The notes beneath the pieces are model-generated. The model did not search any database and was not told the origin of the DNA. It saw only the letters and a list, made by a program, of their open reading frames with translations. From positions 6,180,983 through 6,244,982 of the forward strand of contig OY718807.1 of assembly GCA_963070105.1 (NCBI GenBank): a stretch of 64,000 nt of DNA, given 5' to 3'. Origin of the DNA: Litomosoides sigmodontis. Lineage: Eukaryota; Nematoda; Chromadorea; Rhabditida; Onchocercidae. The translations under genes and the position numbers were made by a program. Shown piece after piece: positions 1-20,326 of this stretch. Position 1 is the stretch's first letter; each line of letters starts with the position of its first letter.

Positions 1-3000
1 GCGTTATCAGTAGTTGTTGATTCGACCGATGAACTGAAATTAACTGCACTACAGTCATTCGAATGATACGGTATTATACTTCGTATCGAAATAAGAACTT
101 CCAGTATGACTACGATAACGAAAGAAGATGAACAGGTAATGACTTACATATTTCGTAACTCTCTGAGTAACGCATCACCTTTCATCACCATAACTTCTCG
201 TTCTTTCCTTGACAATTCCGTATGCTTGTAATTTATATGTGCAATTAATCTAAAATATATTTATTTAAATGATGGAACTAAATTCACGAAATTAATTCGA
301 AGATCAAATATTCGATCGAAATGTTGCACTTAAATCAAAAAGTCACACACTGATAACAAATAATATTAGAATGATAAGACAGTATTTTTGAAAAACATTA
401 AATGATCACTAAAGTGATAAGAAATGAAATGATAAAACTGATAATTTCCTTGCAAATTCTTTTACCGCAAAACGTTAATTAGATTTGAAATTTTGTTAAT
501 TAGCTGCATGAAAAGGCCTATGAATAAACTGGAAGGTATCATTAGCTACCTTTTCTCCAGTACCTTACATATACTACACTTCTGACATACTTTAATATGA
601 TAAGTGAAGTATTATATCAATTTACATAATGTCACTGATTGAAGATGCTATCAAAGAAAGCCGAGCTGAAAGTTCCCGCAGTTCGTTAATCATGCAGTCA
701 TAGCGAGTGGTACATTAAATGCTAAATTAGTGTTATATCAAATAGAAATAATTAAAAATTAATTGGAATAGCTAAAATTCCAGTAAAGCAATGAACCGAC
801 TTATCTTCAAAAGTCTACTTCAGTATAAAATAATTCTATGCAATCAGCTGCCGAAAGCATACTTTCGTTTTTCCGCGTAAGAATCCAAGCAACCGTCAGC
901 TGTACACCGATATGGATTACTGGCCCGCTTATGTTCAATAGCATGACGAGTCAACATGCAACGATTTTTAAATCTTAATTTAATAATTAGGAAATTTAGA
1001 TAATTAATTTCATATTTGTCACATACATTAATTACATTACAACTATTCAATCACGTTATTATCATTTTGGTCGGTGATTTTTTCGTCTTGCGCATTTTTC
1101 TTTGCTTCTGAGAGATAGATAAACTGAGCAATAATTATAGGAAGTGAATGACTTACTTTTGTCCGCATTTTTGACAAGTTAACGCCATCATTTTCTCAAA
1201 ACTTGACATTTGACGTCGACGTGTACTCTCCGCAAGCAATGTTGGCACGTTATTTGATGCGCCATCTCTTGCTCCATCCAGTGACGTCTGCTTAAAATTA
1301 ATTAATAATTACTTACTATTCTGTTTCCTTGTTAGATGTGCATGATATGATTAAAACGATGAAAATGTGAAAAAATTTACACTCGTTGAGAAGTCAGGAA
1401 TTCCTTGTGGTACGCTGTCCATAAGTTGTGTGTCATCCTAAAGACCACTTGTACTGCTACCTTCTCGCCCAGTATTTTCATTATTCAAAGTATTAGAATA
1501 TTTGAAATAGCAGCCAAAAGCAAATTTTAAACAAAAAAAAAATGAAAACTTAAACGCAAATTGAAACAATCACTTTTTTGCTAGTGAGAGCCTAATTATG
1601 CGGCTATGGTTTTATAGAGAATTAATTTTTGATGAAAGTCGGATAAGGAAATACTGCCGACCTCGTTCGAAACGGTCCCGGACGTGACAGTACTCACTGA
1701 TCCACCATTATTTGCTGCTTCTTGCTTCTAAAATTCAAAGTTGTTGAAAAAGAGGATAGCAGCCCTAGAGAGATTACTCCACGAATTAGCTCACTCTCAA
1801 ACCTCATCTTCCAAATCATCACAGCGATTGCTGCTTTTCAGGGAACACAACGACGTGTCGGAGTTCGATGATCCGTTGTCATTTGTGTTCCAGTAAACGT
1901 CAACATCATCATCACCACGTGGAAAAGCTGGAAACCATCATCGATAGTAAATTTGAAATTTTTTCAAAATGCACCTGTCAGAAAAAGAAATAAAAAGGTC
2001 GTGTTTACAGTTTAATTTGTGATTTTGAGGAAATATTTTTCTTCGATGAATGCAACAATTGCAATACACTAAGAGCTATTAAAACCATTTGAACTATAGA
2101 AAATTAATCGAAAATCCTACCGTACGCAACAATTACGACCTTTTCTTTTTCCACCCAAGCAATGCACGATCGGAACTGATTATTTAGCATTTCCGATATA
2201 TCTTCATTTGAATGTGAACTTTTTAAATGAATCATAAAGCTAAACAAAAAAGGAACAAGGAATTTTAGCTGAGCTAAGAGATCAATGACTATTCGAAATT
2301 CGAAAGACAAAAAAAAAGTTTTGTAAAATTTATGAGAAAAATTGTGATTTGAATTTATGTGTGAATTAAGATAAAACATAACTAACCTTTGTAATGTAAA
2401 GATATATGCGTTACAAAATATACACTTAAATGACAGAACATGCGATGTAACGTCCTGCAAATGGTGACGTCACTAACACTTCAGAAACGATTTTAGCAAA
2501 TTTAATTTGGTAATATTTCGTTAACGATTATTCCATTTCGATTATGCAACATTATCCTCAAGTTTTTTCTTATCAAATTATCTTACAGGAGGAATTCATA
2601 TGAGAACTGTGCAAAATACCTCAGAAAATGGTACATTCAGTGAGGCTGGTTTAATCATTTCTTCATTTTTCGTTCCCATAAACTGTAAATTCGCTTTCAT
2701 TGAATGCGAACGTAACGTTGAAACCGAATTTCTCTCACGTCGTAACGTTTTACTACCGTGCTGAAACGATGATAGATGAAGTATAGGATAATATGCAGCA
2801 TTGCCATTGACATTTTTTTTACATATAAAATTTCAAATCATCAAAACAACAGTTATTAATGGAAATATTATTGACTTATTCAGTAATATGAAATCAACTT
2901 AAGCAATCATAGCCGTACAAATAGTTCGTGATAATTTAAAATGCCAACGGTACTTTTCGGAGTTTCATCGTCCATCTCATGTTAGCTGCAGACCTGAAAA

Positions 3001-3921
3001 AAAAACGGTAGAAGCATTCCGTAACAAATTTCCAGCACGCAGAACTACGTTTGTTCGTTGTTAAAATGATAAAATTAAAATTTAACAGAGTTGCCAAGTA
3101 AATTCAGTTTGATAGTTTGTATCAAATCAAAATCAAAGCAGAATTAAACTGATGTAATTGGTATTTAAAATGTTTTACAACGATTTGAAATATTTTACAT
3201 TGTATTAAGCGATGATTCACCTTCGCCAACTTCCATTGATTATAGCAGGTAGCAACCGTGCATGTTAACCTGAAAGATGCAAATTTTTCGACTATACGAT
3301 GAGAAATTAGAGAGAGAGAGCAGGACAAATGGAGACAAATGGCGAGAGATAGGTAGAGGAAAAACGAAATAAATTAAGTAATTTTGAAAAACAAACCGAT
3401 CGACAACTTCAACAAGTGTTCACACTTAAGTGTTCCATCTAATTTATTTAGCTAATTTTCAAAAAAAAAAATTGCAAAAACCAAATATTCCAATTTTTAA
3501 CAAAAATAACCGACGAAAGTAATTTAAAACTAGTCGTTCTTATTCCAAATAAATTCAATTCATGAATGCCTATTACATGACTATTACACATGAAATTTAG
3601 AACAGTTATATTGAAATGAAATTACTTCATTATTTGAAATAAAATAATAATCGGAAAATTATTTTGCAACAGTTAGTGCAACAAACAAATTTCATGTGAT
3701 TACAGTCAAGAAATAATCACTTAAGCTGCTCACAAATTATGTGTAAGATTTATTGATGCCATCGACGAGTGTTGAAAATATTCATAGCAATCACACCGAC
3801 AATCATTCACAAGCTGACATTCGAATTTTACAGTGAAACTGTGAAAATTTAAATGAAGAAAAGGCAAACTTTGACTCAATTCAGCGCTGTTACTAGAAGT
3901 TAGAGTGATGCTTTCTGTCAT
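1..3921 (-). CDS. C2H2 zinc-finger protein, multi-exon, C-terminus off the left edge
   Basis: Putative nuclear DNA- or RNA-binding protein. Exons, 5' to 3' on the minus strand: 3921-3797 (ATG at 3921, a possible trans-splice AG two bases before it), 3269-3221, 2760-2620, 2454-2387, 2239-2121, 1927-1803, 1727-1698, 1437-1381, 1290-1157, 973-863, 249-148 and 33-1. All joins have GT/AG ends and matching phase. Three fingers are reconstituted by splicing. Finger 1 is CIFC-x12-H-x4-H across 2387/2239. Finger 2 is CQKC-x12-H-x3-H across 1157/973. Finger 3 is CTADGC-x12-H-x4-H across 863/249. An upstream Cys-rich stretch (exons at 3797 and 3221) may be a degenerate finger. An acidic Ser/Asn-rich linker (GDDDVDVYW, then SNSDTS) separates finger 1 from fingers 2-3. 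At least 364 codons are in view. The family is certain from the finger geometry; the orthologue is not recognised. The first two exons are the least secure. Confidence 0.75.
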
Positions 3922-5601
3922 ATCTGATTGCGAATGATAAGTGATAATGAAAGTAATATAATAGATTCGAAGGAGTGGATTAGTCTTAGGTAAGTTGACA
4001 AAATTTAATGAATTTCGATATTTGCAAACAGAACGAGTGGTGGTGCTATGATGTAAGGTGGTGGTGACACGGCAAGGAATCACTACACTACTGGATACAT
4101 ATGATGGAGAGAAATTTAATGGAAACTGGTCAAACTGGTTAGCGATAATAAATCATTATCAATTGGACGAGCACTTCTTCCGGGCTGAATAACGTCGCAT
4201 AGAAAATTGCTTTCATGAAATGATTAAAATCAATTAAACTAACGAATTTTACTTTTTGAATTTGGTGTATTTGAAAGGAAAATCGCTTCATGAATGCTTT
4301 TCATTGCTTTTTACGGTAACTAACAAATGCCTTTCAAAATCACACCAAACGGATTGACTAATCGTCCTCTCTTTTCATTTCGATCAGTTGAAGTTGAAGA
4401 TTGGATTAAAACTTTTAAATTGGAACAGTTAAGTGTTACCTGTCGAGAATACTTCAACTGAATTAGCACAATTTAGTATGTTTTTTCTCTTTCTATTGCA
4501 AGGATAATATCCCTGTGTTTCTGTTGATTAAAATTTGTAATTAACGTTTTGCCAACGCGGAATTTTGAGATTAATAGTTATAACATTAAACATGCTGAAA
4601 GAGAGAACGTGCTATTTGCAATGTTAGAAGCAAAATTATTTCCCTAAGATTTGTCGGCTTTTACTTTAATTATTTTACTCGTTGAGAATGTAATGATACA
4701 TTTGAAGGTTTATTGTTAAAACCTACAAAGCTCACTGATTTAACGAGATATTATCACACTTACAAGCATATAACTGTTACAGTAACCAACCTAATACAAA
4801 AATAATAATACATTTGCGTTACATGACAGTTATTATGTTGTAGCTCATACGATAGCAGCAAACGAAGAAGATTGCAATTATCATAATTTGAAGGTGAAAT
4901 TACAGCGATTTAACCGTATTATCCAGACTGATCTCACAATTAGCTTCTCACCATACCATACGGTTTTCATTTCATTTTCGGGATTCGCCCAAGATTGATT
5001 CAGGAAATAAGCTAATTAATAAATGAGATGATTCCACTTCTTTGAATTCACTTTAGGTGTTTTTCGAACTAACAGCACATCCCTACTTACTATCCACCTC
5101 CTCCACACGATTGAAATTGTCAGAAGGCAAATAATCGTTTTCATTTCAGCGCGCCCCTCCGACATTTTCCTCTCATTACTTCTCACACTTACTGTACACA
5201 TACTGCACGATTTACTGTTTATTGCCTTGCATAGCATTTCGATATTAATAATCGGAGAAAAAGCACAAAAAGGGAATGTCACTTCTGCTGGAATTGGCAA
5301 AGAACTGGAAGAAGCAGTAATGGAAGCATTTTTTGTGAAATTGACAAAATTTAATGAATTGAAGAGAGGGACGATATCGATCGAAGAGATTAATCCGAAA
5401 TTGACGCAGAAGGAGGGAGAGGGAGGAAAAAGAGCTGCGAGACAGAATTTGACTGAAACATCATCAGCTTCCTTCTCCAGCTAGCTCCTCCGCTGCCTAT
5501 CTATTCCTTCCGTCCATGCATTTTCCTTCCTGATGATGCATCATCGGCTATTTACATATTCAATTCAACAGATTTACATAACACCATGAACATACACACA
5601 C

Positions 5602-5605
<4 letters not shown>
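3922..5605. other. Intergenic, no supported gene
   Basis: AT-rich spacer upstream of the zinc-finger gene. A short plus-strand reading frame ending at 5484 (contains GKELEEAVMEAFF) and an opposed minus-strand one with an MKTIICLLTISIV start overlap at 5016-5484. Neither has convincing splice partners, so neither is called. Confidence 0.4.

Positions 5606-5641
<36 letters not shown>
5606..5641. repeat. (GA)n microsatellite, preceded by a short (CA)n
   Basis: About 18 uninterrupted GA dinucleotides follow a CA-rich stretch at 5592-5604. Confidence 0.95.
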
Positions 5642-5643
<2 letters not shown>

Positions 5644-5969
5644 TTTTATGATTGGTACATTTCAGCATATATCCACCATCCCATCGACGAGGTGCATACC
5701 TCAAGCGGTCGTGGCAAAGGAACATGCATAATTTGCATTGTGACGAAGGATGGACGGATGGATGGTAAGGAAGGAATCGATAAAGAAATGTGAATAAACC
5801 AAAAACGCTTTGTCAGAAACTCTACGTACTATTTCATCAACCATTTCATAATTATAAAAATACAGTGAGCACCTTCCCCTCCAATTACTTCATTTAATTT
5901 TCCATTCTCTCAGTGGAAGGAATTCTCCATCAGAGCTATCAGGCGGATGTTCAGGCTATGTATACATTA

Positions 5970-6247
5970 TGTAAATGCTTCGGTCCTCTTTTACGTTTGC
6001 TTTCATCGGCAGCAACCACGTCACAGGAGTTCCTCTTCGAGCGTTGTTTTACTGAGTTCACTTTAATTCTCGCATTCCCTGAACAATGAGTTTCCCGCAC
6101 CTCCACGTCCCACTCACTTTCACTTTCACACGTTTTTGAATGCAACACACACACACACACACGCACACACACACGCACATCCAGTCATATCATTTATCAT
6201 ATTAGTTTCATTCATAGCCACTGAGACTTCACCACAACTTCAACTTT
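5970..6247 (-). repeat. Left arm of a large imperfect inverted duplication
   Basis: The reverse complement of this arm aligns almost end to end with 6637-6867. Both share GTTGAAGTTG, AAACTAATATGATAAAT, a GACTGGATGTG block, a (TG)n run followed by TTGCATTCAAAA, AATTAAAGTGAACNCAGTAAA, GGAACTCCT and GAGGACCGAAGCATT. The arm is about 45 bp longer than its partner because of small indels and a longer CA run. Read on the minus strand, this copy is open for 75 codons (5951-6178); the other copy is broken in the equivalent frame. Confidence 0.9.
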
Positions 6248-6636
6248 GGAAACGGTCCTAATCTCTTCCTGAAAGAAGCTGTCCGTTGCTTCTCCTATCT
6301 TCATCATTTAAATGGGAAGTCTTTTCCACCACGCCCTTACAATTTCACGCTCGCACCTCCTAAGTGGAATATTATTTCTCTTCCTTCTTCCCAGTATTAC
6401 ACTGGGAAGCATCGGTGTGCGATTTGAATAGCGGTCGAGCCGCGGGACCCAAACGTAGTCAGAAAGGTCGGTCTGTTGCCTTTGCCTTGACCAGCCCTAA
6501 ATGCAATGAGGCCTCAGAAATAGCCACAGTCCATCTCGTTTACTCAGCCCAGCACGTAGCTTCCTTTCTCATTTTTCATTGCGTCAGTTAGGCGTTCTTA
6601 CGAAACTGCTCTGTCAGTCAAAAATATTCATCAAAA

Positions 6637-6867
6637 AAAGTTGAAGTTGCGAAACTAATATGATAAATTACATGACTGGATGTGCATGTGCGTTTGTGTG
6701 TGTGTGTGTTGCATTCAAAAGTACGTGAAAGTGAGTGAGACGTGAAGGTGCGGAGAATTCATAGTTCAGAGAACGAGGAAATTAAAGTGAACGCAGTAAA
6801 AACAACTCTCGAAGGGGAACTCCTCCGGTGCGGATGAAGGCAAACGTAGAGGACCGAAGCATTCACA
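6637..6867 (+). repeat. Right arm of the inverted duplication
   Basis: Partner of 5970-6247 with a 389-base spacer at 6248-6636. By eye the arms are roughly 80-85 percent identical outside indels. Weak similarity may extend outward past 6867 (a CATCAGGAATTTC-like stretch). No target-site duplication or transposase frame was seen, so this looks like an old inverted segmental duplication or foldback remnant rather than an intact element. Confidence 0.9.
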
Positions 6868-8180
6868 GGTCGCGATGGCTTCCTTCAGGTTTTTGTCCTC
6901 ATTCATCAGGAATTTCATTGGTAGTATTACTTAGCGTTCTATTGCTTAATTCGCTCAGTCCTCGACCACAACTGATATTTTCCGTTGAACGGTTGATATG
7001 CACAATGAGCACGATGTTCTTTTTTTTAATTACTGCCATTGTTGCTGTTGTTGTTAAGTTTGAAGTCAAATTATTGGTTGTTACTTTTCACGCACTGATC
7101 ACTGACACGCAGTTGCGCAATGTAATGCAAACTGCGTACTGCATGCTTGGTCAGCAATACGAGAGGTTCACTTCTATGACCTTAGCTACTAGATTTTGCG
7201 TGAACTATTTGATAAACAATTAATTCGGTTGTTGATGATGAAGGGCATTGTCAATGAGAACTATCGTTCGGTTCCCTACTACGGAATTACGGTATCCGAT
7301 GTGTGGGATATATCAGTTCATTGTTTTCGTTTTTATTACAAAAACTATGGTACTGCGAACATTGCTCAGCTGATGTGGTCGCTACCTCTAATACTTCCTT
7401 TCCACAAGCGCAGAGGAAGAACGATATCAGACGTTAATTTTTCATGTGAAATTTTTTTCGCTTAATTGTTGAGTGGAAGAAATAAGAAATCAAAGAGAAA
7501 TTTTACTTGAAGAAATTTCAAAAAAAGGCAAACCAAAGAATAGGATAATTTAAAGCTCACATTAAACATGCATGTCTTATCTTATCAGTAGTATATTTGC
7601 AATGGAACTGTCACACAATGCACTGATATACAACGAAATTAGTGTACTGACTTGGCACATATCAAATGTATTGTAAACAGTGGTCTGACTTTATGTTTCA
7701 ATTGATAATATGCTACCAGAAGATCCTTTTTTCGAATTATTATTTCCAGTTTTTCAAAATCGATCATCTGACATATAAAATATTGCTGAATTGTTTCTGC
7801 TTCAATAGATCATCTCATTTTCGGTATTGCTAATGAATTACTGAAGCTCCTCCTTTTTGTTGGTTCAAATGCAATCGAAATAAGCAATGAGATGTGAGCG
7901 AGCATGTTATCAATTTGTTAAAATTCCGAATTAATTTCGACAATTACCAAAAATAACTAAAAATATCCCCACAACTGTGTCAACTAAAAATTCATTTAAT
8001 TATTCTTTTAACAATTCCCTTATTAACATGCTATTTAAAGTATTTAATTCATTCTGTTCAACATTGCAGCATATTCATATTTTCCCTCTTTCATAATTCT
8101 TTTGTTTTGTCAGAAGGAAAAATCGGTAAATTAAGTGGCAATATGTAACTTTTAAAATTCCCCATGTTAAAACGTCTCTC
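6868..8180. other. Intergenic, no supported gene
   Basis: Two overlapping plus-strand reading frames (6828-7223 and 7196-7465) run through here. They begin in the inverted-repeat arm, lack splice context and have no recognisable domain. The rest is AT-rich. Confidence 0.4.
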
Positions 8181-11169
<2,989 letters not shown>

Positions 11170-11171
11170 CT

Positions 11172-13305
11172 AGTAGTATTGTACTTATAATGCTAAAATT
11201 CAACAAAATTTTGCCGCACAAACACTAATTTAATTTTTAAATTATTCAAAATCGTGAACTGATCTATTTGTAGTCGAAATAATTTTTGATTGAAAAAATC
11301 ATTCTAGTCAACAAACCCTCCATGAAATTGTCATCAATAGCAATGATAAGTATGAGAAATGCCAAAAATTTGATTTTTTCATAAATTTCATAATTTGAGG
11401 ACATTGAAAGTTCCTGAAATGAAATGATTTATTGCAAAAATCTCTTCAATGGCAAGGTGCGAACTTCGGTAGTCAAAAAAAAACCGTTCAATATCTTTCT
11501 CAAATTGGATTAGTGCAGACCGTGTGAAGTGCTCGCATTAACAGTTTTATTAATTTTTTTTACTACTGTGAAATGACAGATTTGTTCATTTGAAATTATA
11601 GAAATAACTGGATTAGATGAAGGTGTGGCAAATCTCAGGAATGTTACCGGATAAGAAGACATTAGGCAGACTTCTTTCTGAAAGCGTTTAAAGAACTAAC
11701 TATTCTTCGAATTAATAATTTGCACTTAAATCGTATCGCAAATTTTTTTCAAAATAAGCAGATTTTCATAAAGCCTTCTCATCACTTTTTTCTTCTGTGT
11801 TTAGATGAATTCAGTGGATAAACATTACCAATTAAGTAACATCTAACGAATATGATTTTAAATTAAGTATAATTTGTAATGAACTATCGTTTATTACTGT
11901 ATCTTTGGAATAAGAAATATTTCAGGTATAATTTATCTTTAAAGCTATGAATTGAATAAAAATTGTCTAAGTATAAGGCTGACGAAGACTATATTGATTT
12001 TTTTGAATATTTAAAATAGAGGTGTTTCTTTAACTGTTTACAAACTATTATTTCTTAAAGAATTGACCTCTAAAGTTCAACGTTAGTTTCAATCATTCTT
12101 TTCAAAACACGCCACGATTCCCTAATGTTATACATCTATTTCTTAAATTCCTAAATTCTAAATAATAACATCATACTTTTTCATTTCAATTCTATTAAAA
12201 TGTTCGACAGCAATGGATCAGCAATGAAGAAGATCAATCATATTGGTCAACACTTTTGATAGCAAAAGTTTTAAAAGCGTTTTAGGTATTTTGGAGAAAT
12301 ACTGAGTCAGAAGGAAGGCGGAATTGGAATTGAGATCGAGCAAAAAGAAGAGTGAAAGTAATTGAACAAAAACTCATTAAGCAAGAAAGAGTAGATAAAC
12401 GTAGAGAAGGGGACTAATTTAAAAATCACATCCATTTCAATAGCCTCAAATTATGTTCTCATAATTAATTCCATGAATTTGTTGTTGAAGAGCCTATTCA
12501 CTCTTGCACCTGTAGTTTCATTGTTGAAACTCAATGAAATATATAATTTCACTATCAAAGCCTGAATACAAATGATAATATTAATTGAGTCTTTAGAATT
12601 ACAAATTATCATTTCCACAGAAGTTTATTTACACGAATAAAGTGCAAATTTGAATAATATTATGGGAAAAAAAGGTAGAAGAAACAAATATTCAACATTT
12701 GTTGAATAATTTTCTCGCAGCATTTTACTACTTTAATAATTATGAATTGCGGAATTCAATGCCGCTGAAAAGCAACCTGAAAGATTTAATAATTAGGGTG
12801 GAATTTTCCTTCATACGCATTATTCAAAAGTGCTGTGGCAAAAAAATCAGTTATCAGTGCTTATCACTAATCAGATACCTAACACACTATGGCAAGATTT
12901 AATTTCTAAAAAAATTCGATTGTTTTTTTTGCATGATTTACGTCATTGCAATACAAATCTTTCGGCGGTGCTAAAATTCAAATGATTTTCATCTAATTTA
13001 TCATGACAATTGTGATTAACTGGTTAATTAATTAATGGCTTACAATGGGATAATGAGCAACACATTCATTGAAATTTTATAATATAAAATAATTTTACTG
13101 GAATTATATTTGAAAAAAGTATGAAATATATTGATTTAAAATTCCTTCTAACATAAGCTAATTAATATCGAGTAAAATTTATGAAACAAATATTTGAGGA
13201 AGTGGAATATGGAGGAAAGAAATTATCACTGCACTGATACTTGGTAATTCCAAAGACGGAAAGAGAGAAAGGGAAAGGTTCGTTCGATTTGCGAAACGAT
13301 TGAAA
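11172..13305. other. No supported gene
   Basis: AT-rich sequence with scattered short frames only. Upstream exons of the poly-Asn gene may lie here, but I could not find one that ends in phase 0 with a good donor. Confidence 0.35.
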
Positions 13306-16951
<3,646 letters not shown>

Positions 16952-17758
16952 CTGTAAAATTGATCATTGCACTGAATAATTTATGCAACTATAATTTGTA
17001 CCGTTTAATTTCAATCTGTTGAAATTTTCAAAAAATACGGATGTTATGGAACCACAAAATTAATTTTACCATTTAAATAAATTGCCGTAAAAACATGAAA
17101 AATTCTGGTTATAATAAATAAATTTTAATGACTTATTTTATCAACAGTTCATTAACCAAACAGGAAAATCCTACATAAAAAATGTGACATTTCAATGAAC
17201 TAGTTGTGACAGTAAAGATTAAATGAATTTTAGTGCTCGGATAAGAGTAATGTCCACATACTCATTTTCATACCACTTCCAATACACTTTTTTATCGCAA
17301 AATGCAAATTTTTGCCCAAATTAATTTCAATTTATGATATTTTTACTAGAAATTAAAATTAAATTGCGCGAAAAATTTACATTTCTTTTTTTTTAATTAT
17401 ATAAAACAAAAAATGAAGCAAAAGCATGTACTGCCATTTTATTATTACTATTAAGCGGCCCATCAAACTCGAATTAACGATTCTCTGCGTGAAAATTTTG
17501 ACTTGCAAAAATGTCTAAGAGAAGTTTTAATTACAAACGTAATCGGAAAAAGCCGAGAGAGTAATGTGTAATAAATGATAATTAGCATTTTCCTTGTTGA
17601 ACCGATAGTGACAGTTTCATGAATACGCTGTTATTGATGTGAATTCATTTCGGAATAGTTATCCGTTCCAACATTGACTTCGGAATTCATAGTAAGAGTT
17701 GTTTTAATGAAATGAATAATGAATGGGCCACGTGACTGCAGGCTGAAATATTTTACAG

Positions 17759-18472
17759 TTCCAGTGCAGGCGGAACTCCCGGACCGCTTGGACGAATCCA
17801 CCAGAAGCGAGATTTCAGTGATATCGCAAAAGAAATTAATAAACTGAAACGAATTAACCAATTAAGGTAGTCATGAGTTGAAAGAGACATGGAGAGAGAG
17901 AGAGAGAGAATAAAGGGGTGAAAGCAGATAGCCTTAAAAGTTTAGCAAAGATAACACTGTTGATGCAATACGAATGAAATAAGAAATATTTTGCACCGTT
18001 TGGATACGAACGAAATATTCATACTTTCAGGAAGACAGTTAACAAGGAGACTAATGAACCAGTGGAAGTAATAGCGTCAAAATTTTCATCCAAATTATTT
18101 CAATCTAACTTAAACGAACAATCACAGAGTAGCATTCATTCAGCTGCGTCATTTGTGCAACAGCGACAGCAACAAGATCGGAAAACTGTACTAGAAGATG
18201 AAGTGGTGGATTTGATGAAATCAGAGCGATTGTCGCTGAATAATGAAAAGCTTGCCGTAAATTTGTCCGTAAAACAGCGTGCGCAAATGTTTGAAGAAGT
18301 AGTAGTTAGCGCTAACAAGTCAACTGCACCTGCGCATCTTCCAAGAGCTGTCAGCCTGAGGAAACCTGAGGACGCTTGCGCATCGGAATCTCTTGCGAAC
18401 GAAAAACGATGTCAGAAGAGAACAAAGATACCGAAATATCAAAAAACTTTTGCCACGATGTCACCACAATAA
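17759..18472 (+). CDS. 3' end of an unrecognised gene (two exons), possible cytoskeletal or scaffold protein
   Basis: Exon 17759-17866 (acceptor ttttacag; TPGPLGRIHQKRDFSDIAKE) joins in phase 2 to 18031-18472 (acceptor actttcag), which ends in a stop at 18470-18472. The encoded 183-residue tail is hydrophilic and rich in Gln, Ser, Lys and Glu. It includes a short SVKQRAQMFEE motif of the kind found in scattered actin-associated scaffolds; that resemblance is weak. An AATAAA sits 52 bases after the stop, supporting a true 3' end. The upstream exon is uncertain. One option is a mini first exon at 16064-16071 (ATG GCG CG followed by GTAATC), whose phase fits, but it is too short to trust. Confidence 0.6.
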
Positions 18473-18523
18473 ATGATATTCTAAAATTTGGAAATAACAC
18501 GAAATGATATACTTATTGACTAA

Positions 18524-18529
18524 AATAAA
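18524..18529 (+). terminator. Polyadenylation signal AATAAA
   Basis: Canonical hexamer 52 bases downstream of the stop codon at 18470-18472. Confidence 0.6.
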
Positions 18530-20326
18530 TGAATACTAAACAGATATTATTTGCAGCAATTTCTAATTTTCACCAACGAATTCGGTGGTCTTTTCCCAAT
18601 TCATTAAACAGAAGGCTAGCATTTCAATTGTATTTCAATGAAATGGAGGCTAACTGAAATAGCATTACATTCAATTACCACAGTAATCATACATGCTGCA
18701 TGAAGCGGAAACCTTTCCGTCCCCTATATTTATGATTCAGCATATTATTATTCAAATCATAATTTCGCGATCAAATTTATTTTGCTAACTTCTTGATCAA
18801 AATACTCTTGTAATTTCTTACTTAGAACAATTCCGTAATTTTGCATCGATCATAATTTCTCAATTAATCAATTCCAAAGTTTCAATGATTAATTTAATTG
18901 CTAACTCTGATAGTAAACAATCACGCATAAGCTGAAGAGGAGGAAAAAGAGCAACCAACCTTTTCATCATCTTATTAGATCTTTTTGTTTTATTACTACT
19001 TTATGCCATTTCAACAATATCTTCTGCTTTTTAAAAGTTGCTTAAAATTGTACTGCAAAAGAAATGAAAATTTCCCAGCTTTAACAGTGGATGAAAATAG
19101 CAGTTACTCTATGCCTTCTTCTGGATCAGTCAGAGTAAAACTTCCACCATCGCCGCATTAATTATTCTGCTTTTGTCTCAAAAATATTATCACTCCAATG
19201 GATTATTTCTTGCAAATTTTGAAAGAATTAAACTTTTCATTGATTTTGCAATTTCTAATTTATTGGGCCATCGTTTATGTTACACGTTTTATGTGCTTGT
19301 GATGATTCTCCGAAAGCGAATGATTTGCAAAATGTAAGTAAGCTATGCTTAATAATTGCCACGCAATTAATAATGTTCTAAAGCACCTGACATACTCGGA
19401 TGTTGAAATTTATTTATCTTTTTTTTTACCAATTATTGAACATTTGCTATGTCAGACGTGAAATAAACACGCTCCTTTCAGGTGGCGGTATTGTGCAACA
19501 CGTGCACGTGAATGTGATGATGCTAGGATAAATTTTTATTATCTTTCAAAGTATCTTTCATAGCAAATCCATTGAATGTGATATGAAACGATTTGAGCTT
19601 TGAAGTGAGCTGCAAACTGTCATACATTACTTATGCAACCAACTTCCACAATTCATTTCTAAAGTTTTCACGTAAGTTTAACTTTGCAGTGCAAAAGTCA
19701 TCTTCATTCTTCATTCTTTTGAATGATAGAATTTTCAAGTGCCTCAAAATACCTTGAAATGATAAAATTTTCGACACAAAAGTAAGCTATGAAATTTTTT
19801 TTTAAGGTTTCAAACCCTAACAGAATTATCAAACCAATCAGGCTTATTTTTTTTTAGCAAAATTCATTAAAAAGCACTAAAATAACGAAATGTCAAAAGG
19901 TAAAACTTTTAATTGCTGCTGGTATTTAACGTTAATTAAATGTTAAATAATGTTTAATTGTTAAATGTAATGATGTTAATTAATGTTAAATTGGTATAAA
20001 ATTCGGAAGATTAGCTGTAGTGTCTGCATCAGAACTATATCATCGTGAAATTTTACAAATTTTTCTATTTTAAGCTTTTATTTTAAAAGATTTTTTAATG
20101 CATATTTGTCATCTATCTTTTAATTTGAACTTTTATTACTTGCTCGAAGGTTGCTGTCGTACAAGCTATTAATTTAATTCGTTTTTTTAAACGATCAGTT
20201 TCTTCTTTTTATTCTCCTTTCCTTCTCGCTCCCTCTCACTTTCTCTCTCTCTCTCTCTTGCAGTTCAAGGTGTTAATATTTGCATATTTTCTCAATTCCT
20301 TCCAATGAATATAAAAGTGTGCTGAA
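18530..20326. other. Intergenic, no supported gene
   Basis: AT-rich. Around 19925-19995 there are repeated GTTAAT and TTAAATGTT words, too irregular to call an array. A pyrimidine run at 20220-20260 ends in a ctcttgcag acceptor-like site. Confidence 0.4.

Noticed and set aside
5227..5484. Plus-strand frame containing GKELEEAVMEAFF
   Set aside because: Some coding flavour, but it begins without an ATG near the start, lacks splice partners and overlaps an equally open minus-strand frame.
6828..7465. Overlapping plus-strand frames
   Set aside because: Begin in the inverted-repeat arm, no domain, no splice sites of note.
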